Counted from the first letter of the stretch, positions 7,242 through 13,525 are shown. The stretch: DNA of 19,996 bases from Clostridiales bacterium UBA4362 (GCA_002393975.1 DGSM01000034.1:1-19996); one strand, 5' to 3'. Made by a program: numbers and translations. Notes: generated by a model not told the origin, from the letters alone.

Positions 7242-7659
7242 TATATTCTTCAAAAAGATTATTGAAGGCATTATATATATGTTCATCTTTCTTTTTTATA
7301 TTAACTGGTCTCAAACTATTATCTGTAAAGCAATGTTTAGTCCATGCTTCAATAACAACATTTTTAGATTTCTCATCTATAACATCATATCCTACTGTCA
7401 TTCTTACTCCATTAAAATCAGTGATTTTAGGAGTAATAGAAATAACATCTCCACTTGTAACATGATATTTATATTTTATATTTAATTCTAATGTTGGAAT
7501 GGTATATCCTGCCTCTTCTACTGCTTCCATAGGAAGATTTACAGATTCCATCCATCTACATCTAGCTTCTTCTAAAAATCTAATATAATTTGAGTGATGT
7601 ACAACTCCCATTCTATCTGTTTCATAATAGTTGATTATTCTTTTATATGTAAAACTCAT
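7222..7659 (-). CDS. Acyl-CoA thioesterase, 4HBT hotdog family
   Basis: A 145-residue hotdog-fold protein of the YbgC/FadM type, expected to hydrolyse acyl-CoA thioesters in the cytoplasm. The active-site signature YYETDRMGVVHHSNYIRFLEEAR gives Asp15 as the catalytic residue, in the family D-x-x-G-x-x-(H/Y)-x-x-x-Y context. The frame extends upstream to a TTG at 7698 inside the Nudix gene. I chose ATG 7659 because the protein then begins four residues before the conserved first strand, and GAGG/AAAGAA lie upstream. The gene begins four bases after the Nudix stop, so the two are co-transcribed. The natural acyl substrate is unknown. Confidence 0.85.
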   Translation of the reverse strand: MSFTYKRIINYYETDRMGVVHHSNYIRFLEEARCRWMESVNLPMEAVEEAGYTIPTLELNIKYKYHVTSGDVISITPKITDFNGVRMTVGYDVIDEKSKNVVIEAWTKHCFTDNSLRPVNIKKKDEHIYNAFNNLFEEYKKEKGE

Positions 7660-7663
7660 TTCT

Positions 7664-8104
7664 TTAAATTTTTCCTCTTTCTTTAATAAATTCTTCAATT
7701 GCTCTTTTTTGATATGGTAATGGTAGCAATTCTATTGCCTTTTCAAATTCTATAGTTACTAATTCATGACCTTTTTCAGTTGGCTCTATTATTTTATTTG
7801 ATACTTCTACTATATAGATATTGGTTAAAGATTCCATATCTCTTTTATCTTTAGTAAACCAATAGCAATCTATAGTACAAAGCGGTTTCATTTTTTCAAT
7901 AGTTAATCCCGCTTCTTCTATAAACTCCCTTCTAAGAGTTTGTTCTTGGCTTTCATTTTCTTCAATTCCTCCACCAATTAGTGATAGGTCATTATTTTTC
8001 TTTGTACAAAATAGTTTATCATCTTTAATAACTATTCCAAAACATGTTTCTCTAAAGTCATATTGTTTACTAGCATCTTTTTTTCCAACAATAATTTTCT
8101 TCAT
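7664..8104 (-). CDS. Nudix hydrolase
   Basis: A 146-residue Nudix protein with an exact Nudix box at 45-67 (G-x5-E-x7-REFIEEAGL), which binds the metal and cleaves nucleoside-diphosphate-linked substrates. Short Nudix proteins of this kind are often dNTP or NDP-sugar pyrophosphatases, but the substrate cannot be read from the sequence. The TDLSLIGGG segment before the box replaces the more usual WxLPGG. It starts at ATG 8104 and is first in an operon with the thioesterase, driven by a consensus promoter at 8126-8154. The pairing of a Nudix hydrolase with a thioesterase could mean CoA-derivative turnover, which is inference. Confidence 0.9.
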   Translation of the reverse strand: MKKIIVGKKDASKQYDFRETCFGIVIKDDKLFCTKKNNDLSLIGGGIEENESQEQTLRREFIEEAGLTIEKMKPLCTIDCYWFTKDKRDMESLTNIYIVEVSNKIIEPTEKGHELVTIEFEKAIELLPLPYQKRAIEEFIKERGKI

Positions 8105-8125
8105 TTTATTTCTCCAACAGGCTAA

Positions 8126-8154
8126 ATTATATATGTAATAATACTTTAAGTCAA
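8126..8154 (-). promoter_or_regulatory. Sigma-A promoter of Nudix-thioesterase operon
   Basis: Minus strand TTGACT (8154-8149), 17 bases, TATAAT (8131-8126). The -35 box starts immediately after the T run of the preceding terminator. Confidence 0.8.
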
Positions 8155-8182
8155 TAAAAAGTCCCCAAACCAGAGGACTTTT
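8155..8182 (-). terminator. Terminator of the redox gene cluster
   Basis: Arms AAAAGTCC (8157-8164) and GGACTTTT (8175-8182) with a ten-base loop, followed on minus by TTTTTATT. It lies 12 bases after the stop of the hydrolase at 8194. Confidence 0.75.
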
Positions 8183-8193
8183 ATATACTACTT

Positions 8194-9180
8194 TTATATA
8201 TTTTTCTTTATAAACTCTTCTATTTTATCAAAAGGAATTATATCTTTTTGATCATATAAGTCACAATGTGATGCTCCTTCTATACTCAAGAACTCCTTAT
8301 TATTTGTGTACTTACTATCTTTAATCATATTTTCATACGCATCTTTGCCAAAGTAATAAGAATGTGCTTTATCTCCATGAACTATCATAACAGCATTTCT
8401 TATCTCATTTGAATAATATAATAATCTTGTATTCATAAGTGAAGTTCCGGCTGTAACATTTCATCCACCATTTGAGTTTAAACTTCTTTTATGATATCCA
8501 CGAGGAGTTTTATAATAAGCATAATAATCTTTTACAAATTGAGGAGCATCTTCAAGAAGTGGATCTACTACTCCTCCTGCTAATTTATACTCTCCATTTT
8601 TAAAGTCTTCTGTCCTTTGATTATTTATTGCAACTCTTGCCTTATATCTTGCTTCTTCATTATCATCACTATCAAAGTATCCATTTCCTGCTACTCTAGA
8701 CATATCATACATAGTAGAAACAATTGTTGCTTTAATTCTAGTATCAATACAAGCAGTTTGAAGAGCCATTCCTCCCCAACCACAGATGCCTATTATTGAT
8801 ATTTTTTCTTTATCTACATTATTTAGATTTGATAAATAATCTACTGCTGATTGAAAGTCCTCTACATTTATATCTGGAGAATTCATGTATCGTGGCTCTC
8901 CTGATGATTCTCCTGTGAAAGATGGATCAAATGCTATACTTAAAAATCCTCTCTCAGCCATTTCTTGTGCATAAAGTCCACTTGATTGTTCTTTTACTGC
9001 ACCAAATGGTCCACATACAGCAATAGCAGGAAGTTTTCCTTCATATTCTTTTGGTTCATACATATCTGCAACTATAGTAATTCCAAAATGATTTTTGTAA
9101 GTAACTTTTTTATGATTTACTTTATCGCTTTTAGGAAAAACTTTATCCCATTCTTCTGTTATTTTTAATTCTTCACTCAT
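8194..9180 (-). pseudogene. Alpha/beta hydrolase interrupted by an in-frame TGA
   Basis: The frame from ATG 9180 to TAA 8194 is continuous except for one TGA at 8463-8461. Joined, it encodes 328 residues. The first 239 carry the alpha/beta-hydrolase start and the nucleophile elbow GICGWGG (Cys133, as in dienelactone-hydrolase-like enzymes). The part after the TGA carries the acid (IVHGDKAHS) and the histidine (EGASHCDLYD). The stop follows SLNSNGG, where homologs as I recall have Trp (NGGW), so a single TGG-to-TGA change explains it. A fresh ATG at 8436 could yield the last 80 residues, but its ribosome binding site is poor. A good AGGAG precedes 9180, within the end of the cupin gene. It may be a recent nonsense mutation, a sequencing error or a site of readthrough. 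Confidence 0.75.
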
Positions 9181-9185
9181 ATTTT

Positions 9186-9947
9186 TTATTCTCCTAATTC
9201 ATTATATTCTTTATCAGATACTGGTTCTAACCACTCATTTGAAGTATTCTCTCCTGGTATTTCAACTGCTATATGGCTAAACCATGAATTCTTTTTAGCT
9301 CCATGCCAATGTTTTACATTAGAAGGAATAACAACTATATCTCCTACCTTTAAGCTTCTTGCATCTTTTCCTTCTTCTTGATACCATCCTTCTCCTTCAA
9401 CGCATATTAAAACTTGTCCACCACCTTTTGTAGCATTATGAACATGCCAATTGTTTCTACAACCTGGTTCAAAAGTAACATTTGCAAATGATATTCCAGA
9501 GTCTGTTTTATCTAACATCTTTAGATATGAGTTTCCAATAAAATATTTTGCGTAATTAACATTTGGCTCTCCCATTCCAAATCCACCACCATGGGTTGTT
9601 CCTCTTGAAGTATCATTATTTTCTATTTCTTCAGCATATACTTCTTTTACTATATTAAATACTGCCCACGCATTTGGCCATCCTGCATAAAAAGCTGCAT
9701 GTGTTACTATCTCTACCATTTCAGATAATGTTATTCCATTCTTCTTAGCATTTAATATATGATATTTTAATGAACTATCTACTAATCCTTTTCCCATAAA
9801 TACACATATTGTTACTAAACTTCTATCTCTTAAAGATAATTTATCTTCTCTTGACCAAACTTCTCCAAATAATACATCATCATTTAGCTCAGCAAATTTT
9901 GGTGCGAAGTTTCCTAATTGATCATGTCCTGCAGTTTGTTTTACCAT
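9186..9947 (-). CDS. Carboxymuconolactone decarboxylase-cupin fusion protein
   Basis: A 253-residue two-domain protein. Residues about 15-110 are a carboxymuconolactone decarboxylase/AhpD-like all-helical domain (DRSLVTICVFMGKG, YHILNAKKNGITLSEM, HAAFYAGWPNAW). It lacks the CxxC pair of AhpD peroxidase partners, so a thiol peroxidase role is unlikely. Residues about 145-240 are a cupin with metal ligands in WHVHNATKGGGQ and a C-terminal motif at VKHWHGA. Such fusions occur in gut anaerobes next to flavodoxins and alpha/beta hydrolases, as here; their reaction is not established. The start has GGAGG nine bases upstream. It lies between the flavodoxin (29-base gap) and the hydrolase (5-base gap) in one operon. 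Confidence 0.88.
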   Translation of the reverse strand: MVKQTAGHDQLGNFAPKFAELNDDVLFGEVWSREDKLSLRDRSLVTICVFMGKGLVDSSLKYHILNAKKNGITLSEMVEIVTHAAFYAGWPNAWAVFNIVKEVYAEEIENNDTSRGTTHGGGFGMGEPNVNYAKYFIGNSYLKMLDKTDSGISFANVTFEPGCRNNWHVHNATKGGGQVLICVEGEGWYQEEGKDARSLKVGDIVVIPSNVKHWHGAKKNSWFSHIAVEIPGENTSNEWLEPVSDKEYNELGE

Positions 9948-9976
9948 TATACTTTTCCCTCCAATCTAATTTATTA

Positions 9977-11053
9977 TTATTTTGACTTCAATGTCATAGT
10001 AACATTTCCATCACCTAAAATATTTTTTAGTTCTTCTTGATTCACATTTGTTACTTCTCCTAATTTAGTAAAATTCCATGAGTTAGTTCCATAATATAAA
10101 CAAATATTATTTCCTTGATAAAGAATTACATCTCCTGGCTTAGTGGTAATTTGTGTATCATTTGTTGGAAGAGAAAATCCTAATTCTCCAACCTTTTCAA
10201 AATTGCTATAATCTCTAGCATTAATTGTAACGTTTCCTTGTTTTAACTTTTCAATCAATGCTTTAGATGATGAATTATCTTCTACTTTTACTACTAATTC
10301 TTTATTATTTACTTCTATTATAAACTCATTCATTGAATTCATTTCTCCCTCATCATTCACTTTTTCTTCTTCATTTTCTTGTGAATTATTAATAATATTT
10401 AGACTATCTATCCAATTTTTTATTTCATCTTTTCTAGAACTACTTGAAAACCTTTTTCCTGAAAGCCAATTAACACTACCTTTATATTGTTTTAAAGTGT
10501 TTTCACTTTGAGATATTCCAGAACTTCCTGAAGTGCAAAATGGAATAATTGTTTTTCCATCAAGATTTGTATTATCTATAAATGTTAAAATTATTTTTGG
10601 AACATCGCCCCACCAAATTGGATATCCTAAAAAGATAGTATCATAATTTGAGACATCTATTTTTTCTTTTATTTCTGGTCTTGCATTTTTGTCTCTTTGT
10701 TCTTTAGTAGCTCTTGTATTATTATCACCATAATTTAGATCTGATGAAGTATATTTTTGTTTTGGAACAATTTCATATATGTCACAATTAGCTTCTTCTT
10801 TTATATATTCTGCAATTTCTTTAGTAGTACCAGTAGCCGAAAAGTATACTACAGCTATGTTCTTTGATGTTGTACCTTTTTTATTATCGATATTTTCATT
10901 AGATTCTTTTGTTTCTTCATTGTTAGTAATAATAGAATTATTCTCATTTATTTCTTTTGATTTATTAGTTTTGATTATTATGACACCAGCTACAATCAAA
11001 GCAATTAATAAAACTATTATTACTAATCCTATTATTATTTTAGTTTTTTTCAT
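9977..11053 (-). CDS. Membrane-anchored flavodoxin with cyclophilin-like domain
   Basis: A 358-residue protein. One hydrophobic helix (about 5-28, IIIGLVIIVLLIALIVAGVIII) acts as a membrane anchor or uncleaved signal. After an Asn/Glu-rich linker comes a flavodoxin-like domain (about 65-220) with the FMN phosphate loop YFSATGTTKEIAEYI near 70-84, the second loop LGYPIWWGDVP near 140-150, and PFCTSGSSGISQS near 171-183. Following a second acidic linker (about 221-238), residues about 242-355 form a cyclophilin-like beta domain (SLPTNDTQITTKPGDVILYQGN), a partner often seen with such flavodoxins. FMN electron transfer is expected; if the anchor crosses the membrane the domains lie outside the cytoplasm. 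It follows the ABM gene after 33 bases. Confidence 0.88.
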   Translation of the reverse strand: MKKTKIIIGLVIIVLLIALIVAGVIIIKTNKSKEINENNSIITNNEETKESNENIDNKKGTTSKNIAVVYFSATGTTKEIAEYIKEEANCDIYEIVPKQKYTSSDLNYGDNNTRATKEQRDKNARPEIKEKIDVSNYDTIFLGYPIWWGDVPKIILTFIDNTNLDGKTIIPFCTSGSSGISQSENTLKQYKGSVNWLSGKRFSSSSRKDEIKNWIDSLNIINNSQENEEEKVNDEGEMNSMNEFIIEVNNKELVVKVEDNSSSKALIEKLKQGNVTINARDYSNFEKVGELGFSLPTNDTQITTKPGDVILYQGNNICLYYGTNSWNFTKLGEVTNVNQEELKNILGDGNVTMTLKSK

Positions 11054-11086
11054 AATTTTATTTTTCCTGCCTTTATATATTTAAAA

Positions 11087-11413
11087 TTATTCTTTTATAT
11101 ACTTTTTATCTACATCATTATTTTCTTCTAAAGTATATCTTTCTACTTTCATATGTAAATCATATTTATTTCTTAATTTCATTATTTTGTTCATAGTATC
11201 TGACTTATGATGTTCATCTAATGCTTCTTGATTTTCCCAACTATCAATAAGTAGTATTGTTTCTTCATCATCTAAAGGAATAAAGTATTCATATCTTAGA
11301 TTTCCCTTTTTACTTTTGATTTCATTTACTATCCCTGTATCAATCATTTCTTTAGCAAACTTTTTTGCGGAACCATTTGTTCCTGTATAATAAATGTTCA
11401 TTGTAAAAGCCAT
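11087..11413 (-). CDS. ABM-fold monooxygenase-like protein (quinol monooxygenase type)
   Basis: A 108-residue protein of the antibiotic-biosynthesis-monooxygenase / YgiN fold: MNIYYTGTNGSAKKFAKEMIDTGI, then YEYFIPLDDEETILLIDSWENQEALDEHHKSDTMNKIM. The W-x-N-x-x-A-L-x-x-H-x-x-S pattern is diagnostic of the family. Members are cofactor-independent quinol oxygenases or unknown-ligand binders; which applies here is not visible. The C-terminal tail (about 92-108) is charged and extra. AAGGAG lies nine bases before ATG 11413. It heads the redox set, after a 66-base gap containing an inverted repeat (11440-11463) that could be an operator. Transcription may come from that gap, from the riboswitch promoter, or from both. 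Confidence 0.82.
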   Translation of the reverse strand: MAFTMNIYYTGTNGSAKKFAKEMIDTGIVNEIKSKKGNLRYEYFIPLDDEETILLIDSWENQEALDEHHKSDTMNKIMKLRNKYDLHMKVERYTLEENNDVDKKYIKE

Positions 11414-11439
11414 TAAAACACTCCTTAGTATTTTTTAAT

Positions 11440-11463
11440 TTATATGAAAATACTATCACATAA
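11440..11463. promoter_or_regulatory. Candidate operator upstream of ABM gene
   Basis: A 24-bp inverted repeat, TTATATGA-N8-TCACATAA, with seven of eight arm positions matching. It lies 27 bases before the ABM start codon, where a promoter would be expected. No regulator gene for it is recognised nearby. Confidence 0.4.
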
Positions 11464-11479
11464 TATAAAAAAAGCACAA

Positions 11480-11686
11480 TTAATTCTCTCTAATTTTTTT
11501 ATAATAAATTTTTGCTTGATTTACAATTGGAGTTTTCATTAATGTTGAAAAGTCTTCATCACTTAGATTAATAATCCAATTAATTACTTCATCAGGATCA
11601 CTATTACCAAATGGTAATCTTAGAATATCCTCATCTGGTGTCTTTAATACTTTGTGAAACTCCTTTAACATTTCCTCTATTGTCAT
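11480..11686 (-). CDS. Small unknown protein downstream of SAM riboswitch
   Basis: A 68-residue protein (starts MTIEEMLKEFHKVLK) predicted to be mainly helical, with a central SDPDEVINWIINLSDEDF segment and no cysteine, signal peptide or membrane helix. No known family is recognised. The start is well supported by AAAGGAG six bases upstream. It is the first gene after the riboswitch terminator (11735-11766) and therefore the direct target of SAM control. The next gene, the ABM protein, begins 66 bases later with no clear terminator between, so the riboswitch may also influence the redox cluster. A role linked to SAM or methionine is suggested only by this position. Confidence 0.7.
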   Translation of the reverse strand: MTIEEMLKEFHKVLKTPDEDILRLPFGNSDPDEVINWIINLSDEDFSTLMKTPIVNQAKIYYKKIREN

Positions 11687-11734
11687 ATAATCTCCTTTCT
11701 TTTTTTACTTTAATTTTATTTTTTATTCTTAAAA

Positions 11735-11766
11735 ACAAAAATAGCTGAGATAACTCTCAGCTATTT
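11735..11766 (-). terminator. Riboswitch expression-platform terminator
   Basis: A perfect 12-bp stem (11739-11750 / 11755-11766) with a four-base loop, followed on minus by TTTTTGTTTTT. An eight-base segment of the hairpin (11748-11755) is exactly complementary to 11778-11785, next to and within the 3' strand of riboswitch helix P1. This forms an antiterminator that excludes both P1 and the terminator. Confidence 0.9.
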
Positions 11767-11779
11767 AATCTACTTTAAG

Positions 11780-11868
11780 TTATCTTATCGTTCTAGCTTT
11801 ACCACCTAACTTAAATAGGTTGGTGTGACGTCATAGGGCTAGTCCCTGGGTCACTCTTTATAAGATGA
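11780..11868 (-). ncRNA. SAM-I-clan riboswitch, compact variant
   Basis: On the minus strand the RNA reads CUUAUAAAGAG, then AGGGACUAGCCCUAUGA, then CCAACC, then GGUGGUAA, GCUAG and GAUAAG, matching the S-box core. P1: 11860-11866 with 11782-11788. P2: 11850-11854 with 11825-11829, and 11844-11847 with 11835-11838. P3: 11801-11808 with about 11816-11824. The P2-loop pseudoknot is CUAG (11839-11842) with CUAG (11793-11796), replacing the usual CUGG/CCAG pair in a compensatory way. P3 likewise has C-G where G-C is usual. Only three bases separate the pseudoknot strand from P1, so P4 of standard SAM-I appears absent, as in related variants. Bound SAM should favour P1 and termination, an OFF switch. 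Confidence 0.85.
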
Positions 11869-11875
11869 TATAATT

Positions 11876-11904
11876 ATTATACTATAGTTTTTAGTTTATT
11901 TCAA
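11876..11904 (-). promoter_or_regulatory. Promoter of SAM riboswitch transcript
   Basis: Minus strand TTGAAA (11904-11899), 17 bases, TATAAT (11881-11876). The predicted start near 11869 falls at the foot of P1. The -35 box overlaps the TGA stop codon of the upstream gene. Confidence 0.85.
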
Positions 11905-12635
11905 TTTTCATTAGTTTGATTATGTTCTTCTATATCATTTTCATTTGGGTCATTACTATCTTTATTTAATGTATTTCCTTTATCATTTGTACTGTCTCCA
12001 TTTCCTGATAAAGTGATAGCATCTCCTAAATATGTAGGCTTTGGTTTAAAAATGCATTTAACAAAATCTTTATTTCTTGCAAGTATTTCTCTTATTTCTC
12101 TAAAAGTTTGACCTGCATATTTTTGTGGATCTGATCCTACTCCATAAGCTTCAAGTCCTAAAGAATTTGCTATATGTAATGCTCTATATAGATGATATTC
12201 TTGGGTTACTATTATTACTTTTTTAGCTTCAAATACTTCTTTTGCTCTATATATACTATCATAAGTTGCAAATCCGGCATGATCCATAAATATATCTTCT
12301 GAAGGAACTCCTTTTTCTATTGCATATTCCTTCATAGTGTTTACTTCATCATAACCTTTAGTTCCATGGTCACCGCTCATAATTATTTTTTTAGAAACAC
12401 CTTTATTGTATAAAGCTATACCTTCTAGTAATCTATCTTCTAGCATAGGACTTGGTTTATCTCCCCAAACAGCTGCTCCTAAAACAATTATACAATCTAT
12501 ATCAGATAGATCAGTGCATTCTTCTTCACTTTTTATTTGTTTCTTAGTAGATCTTTTTACATATATATTTATAGATATAACAACAATTGCCATTAGAATT
12601 ATTAAAACTAATAAACATATCAATACTTTTTTCAT
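11901..12635 (-). CDS. SanA/YdcF-family (DUF218) membrane protein
   Basis: A 244-residue protein. A single N-terminal membrane helix (about 3-23, VLICLLVLIILMAIVVISINI) is followed by a DUF218 domain (about 45-190). The domain includes CIIVLGAAVWGDKPSPMLEDRL, IIMSGDHG, the conserved DEVNTMKEYAIEKGVP, and IIVTQEYHLYRALHIAN; family members have roles in envelope barrier function or are uncharacterised. The last 35 residues are Asn/Asp-rich low complexity. The frame extends to TTG 12647, but I chose ATG 12635, which has GGAG six bases upstream. It has its own promoter (12657-12685). The stop is TGA, rare in this window, and overlaps the riboswitch -35 box, leaving no room for a separate terminator. 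Confidence 0.85.
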   Translation of the reverse strand: MKKVLICLLVLIILMAIVVISINIYVKRSTKKQIKSEEECTDLSDIDCIIVLGAAVWGDKPSPMLEDRLLEGIALYNKGVSKKIIMSGDHGTKGYDEVNTMKEYAIEKGVPSEDIFMDHAGFATYDSIYRAKEVFEAKKVIIVTQEYHLYRALHIANSLGLEAYGVGSDPQKYAGQTFREIREILARNKDFVKCIFKPKPTYLGDAITLSGNGDSTNDKGNTLNKDSNDPNENDIEEHNQTNEN

Positions 12636-12656
12636 AATAATCTCCAATTATTGCTA

Positions 12657-12685
12657 ATTATATAATCAAAGATATTTTAAGTCAA
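12657..12685 (-). promoter_or_regulatory. Sigma-A promoter of SanA/YdcF gene
   Basis: Minus strand TTGACT (12685-12680), 17 bases, TATAAT (12662-12657), beginning directly after the T run of the small-RNA terminator. The first 16 bases nearly repeat those of the promoter at 8126-8154 (TTGACTTAAA followed by A or G, then TAT). Confidence 0.8.
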
Positions 12686-12716
12686 TAAAAAAAAAAGCTC
12701 CCCCTTCGGGGGAGCT
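12686..12716 (-). terminator. Terminator of the small RNA
   Basis: Arms 12696-12704 and 12708-12716 form nine pairs, mostly G-C, closed by GAA in the transcript, followed by ten T on the minus strand. This is the most G+C-rich hairpin in the window. Confidence 0.95.
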
Positions 12717-12829
12717 GCTCTGTTACCGAGACTTTTCCGGTTATTAATCTTAGAGGTACACAATTATGCGTACACAATGTATTAATAATTAGCCGAGGAT
12801 GCTTTACATCTCTTTCCCATGCCGTTTGC
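12686..12829 (-). ncRNA. Free-standing structured small RNA, about 140 nt
   Basis: The minus strand between a consensus promoter and a strong terminator has no protein-like frame but clear structure. A long-range helix of eight pairs joins 12781-12788 to 12741-12748, with possible extension by CGG/CCG (12793-12795 with 12738-12740). It encloses a seven-pair hairpin (12756-12762 with 12767-12773, one G-U). A 5' hairpin GAUG-UAAAG-CAUC lies near 12800-12812, and ACCG/CGGU can pair near the 3' end. The next gene has its own promoter, so the RNA acts by itself or in trans. I cannot name the family with certainty. The raiA-motif RNA of Firmicutes is my first candidate, with 6S RNA less likely because there is no long rod with a central bubble. 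Confidence 0.75.
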
Positions 12830-12835
12830 ATTATT

Positions 12836-12864
12836 ATTATAATACATAATTGAAAATTTGTCAA
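12836..12864 (-). promoter_or_regulatory. Consensus promoter of the small RNA
   Basis: Minus strand TTGACA (12864-12859), 17 bases, TATAAT (12841-12836): a perfect sigma-A consensus, predicting a start near 12829 and high expression. Confidence 0.9.
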
Positions 12865-12896
12865 CATTATGTTAACATCTTTTTTTGATTTTTTTA

Positions 12897-13046
12897 TTAT
12901 TTATTTTCTAAATATTTTTTTGCTTCTTCTTCTGTGATTTCTTTCATAGATTCTCCACAGCATTTAATTCCGCAACCTTCACATGTGCAATCTACTAATA
13001 CCTTTACCATTGCACCACAGCTTTCACATCTTAATATTTTTTCCAT
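12897..13046 (-). CDS. Desulforedoxin-like Cys-rich small protein
   Basis: A 49-residue protein from ATG 13046, with GGAGG ten bases upstream, to TAA 12897. Seven cysteines are at 7, 10, 20, 22, 25, 29 and 30. The frame CESCG (7-11) with KCCGESMKEI (28-37) matches the desulforedoxin / N-terminal desulfoferrodoxin pattern C-x2-C...CCG-x-x-M, which binds one iron through four Cys. The insert CTCEGC (20-25) adds three more possible ligands not usual in that fold. A role in electron transfer or metal and thiol chemistry is inferred. It follows csoR after 41 bases on the same strand, so it is likely under CsoR control. Confidence 0.8.
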   Translation of the reverse strand: MEKILRCESCGAMVKVLVDCTCEGCGIKCCGESMKEITEEEAKKYLENK

Positions 13047-13087
13047 AATTTTAATCCTCCTTTTATAAATATGAGATTTAGTATTTA

Positions 13088-13387
13088 TTATTTATTAAAT
13101 CTTTTAAACAAACTAATAATTTCATCTATAGTATCAAGATCTCCTTTTTCTAAATCTCTTGTTACACAAGTATATAGATGATTTTCTAAAATATGATTAG
13201 ATAAACTTTGTATAGAGTTCTCTACAGCACTAAGCTGTATTAGAACATCATTACAATATGCATCATTTTCTATCATTTTATTAATTCCATTTATTTGTCC
13301 ATTAATTCTATTTAATCTATTAGTAATTAATTTCTTTTCATCCTCACTTCTCTTAGTGGTTTTATGACAGCATTGATTCTTTTCCAT
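13088..13387 (-). CDS. csoR: CsoR-family metal-sensing repressor
   Basis: A 99-residue DUF156 protein (about 12-98 is the helical CsoR/RcnR core). Numbered from the upstream TTG, the ligands are Cys47, His72 and Cys76; from the ATG chosen here they are 45, 70 and 74. The separation of 25 and 4 equals that of the copper(I) site of Mycobacterium tuberculosis CsoR (Cys36, His61, Cys65). The histidine argues against a persulfide-sensing CstR. An extra CCH lies in the N-terminal tail. The frame extends to TTG 13393, but ATG 13387 with GGAGG six bases upstream is preferred. A CsoR-type operator lies in its promoter, so it is probably self-regulated. No copper ATPase or chaperone gene is nearby. Confidence 0.9.
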   Translation of the reverse strand: MEKNQCCHKTTKRSEDEKKLITNRLNRINGQINGINKMIENDAYCNDVLIQLSAVENSIQSLSNHILENHLYTCVTRDLEKGDLDTIDEIISLFKRFNK

Positions 13388-13404
13388 TCCCAACCTCCAT
13401 ATAG

Positions 13405-13443
13405 ATTATATACCCCACTAGGGTATTTGTAAATAATAGGGTA
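13405..13443 (-). promoter_or_regulatory. csoR promoter with operator in the spacer
   Basis: Minus strand TTTACA (13433-13428), 17 bases, TATAAT (13410-13405). The spacer holds the inverted repeat ATACCC-CACTA-GGGTAT (13410-13426), close to known CsoR operators (TACCC...GGGGTA). A further half site GGGTAT lies at 13438-13443. Repressor bound here would cover the promoter. Confidence 0.85.
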
Positions 13444-13488
13444 TGCACTAAAAAGTATCTATTTATTGCATGTTTCGGAATACAATAT

Positions 13489-13525
13489 AAAAAGAACATC
13501 TATTTTTATATTAGATGTTCTTTTT
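13489..13525 (-). terminator. Terminator after anti-sigma gene
   Basis: A perfect 14-bp stem (13489-13502 / 13512-13525) with a nine-base loop and T run, about 58 bases after the stop at 13583. The A- and T-rich ends make it able to work in both directions. Confidence 0.8.

Noticed and set aside
7660..7698. Upstream start of the thioesterase at TTG 7698
   Set aside because: This would place 39 bases inside the Nudix gene and add 13 non-homologous residues; ATG 7659 begins just before the conserved first strand.
8461..8463. Genome-wide TGA-to-Trp reassignment (code 4)
   Set aside because: Trp is encoded by TGG throughout the other genes, including four in the 938-codon frame and several in the transglutaminase gene. 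An A+T-rich genome with reassigned TGA would show many in-frame TGA codons.
8430..8463. Selenocysteine insertion at the in-frame TGA
   Set aside because: Only a weak, bulged six-pair hairpin can be drawn after the TGA, no selenoprotein family fits, and the position is expected to be Trp rather than Cys.
11735..11870. T-box or other tRNA-binding leader
   Set aside because: There is no GGTGG-type T-box sequence or specifier loop; the S-box core and pseudoknot fit the SAM clan instead.
12682..12867. 61-residue open frame on the minus strand
   Set aside because: It lies across the promoter, body and terminator of the structured RNA, has no ribosome binding site and no protein-like composition.
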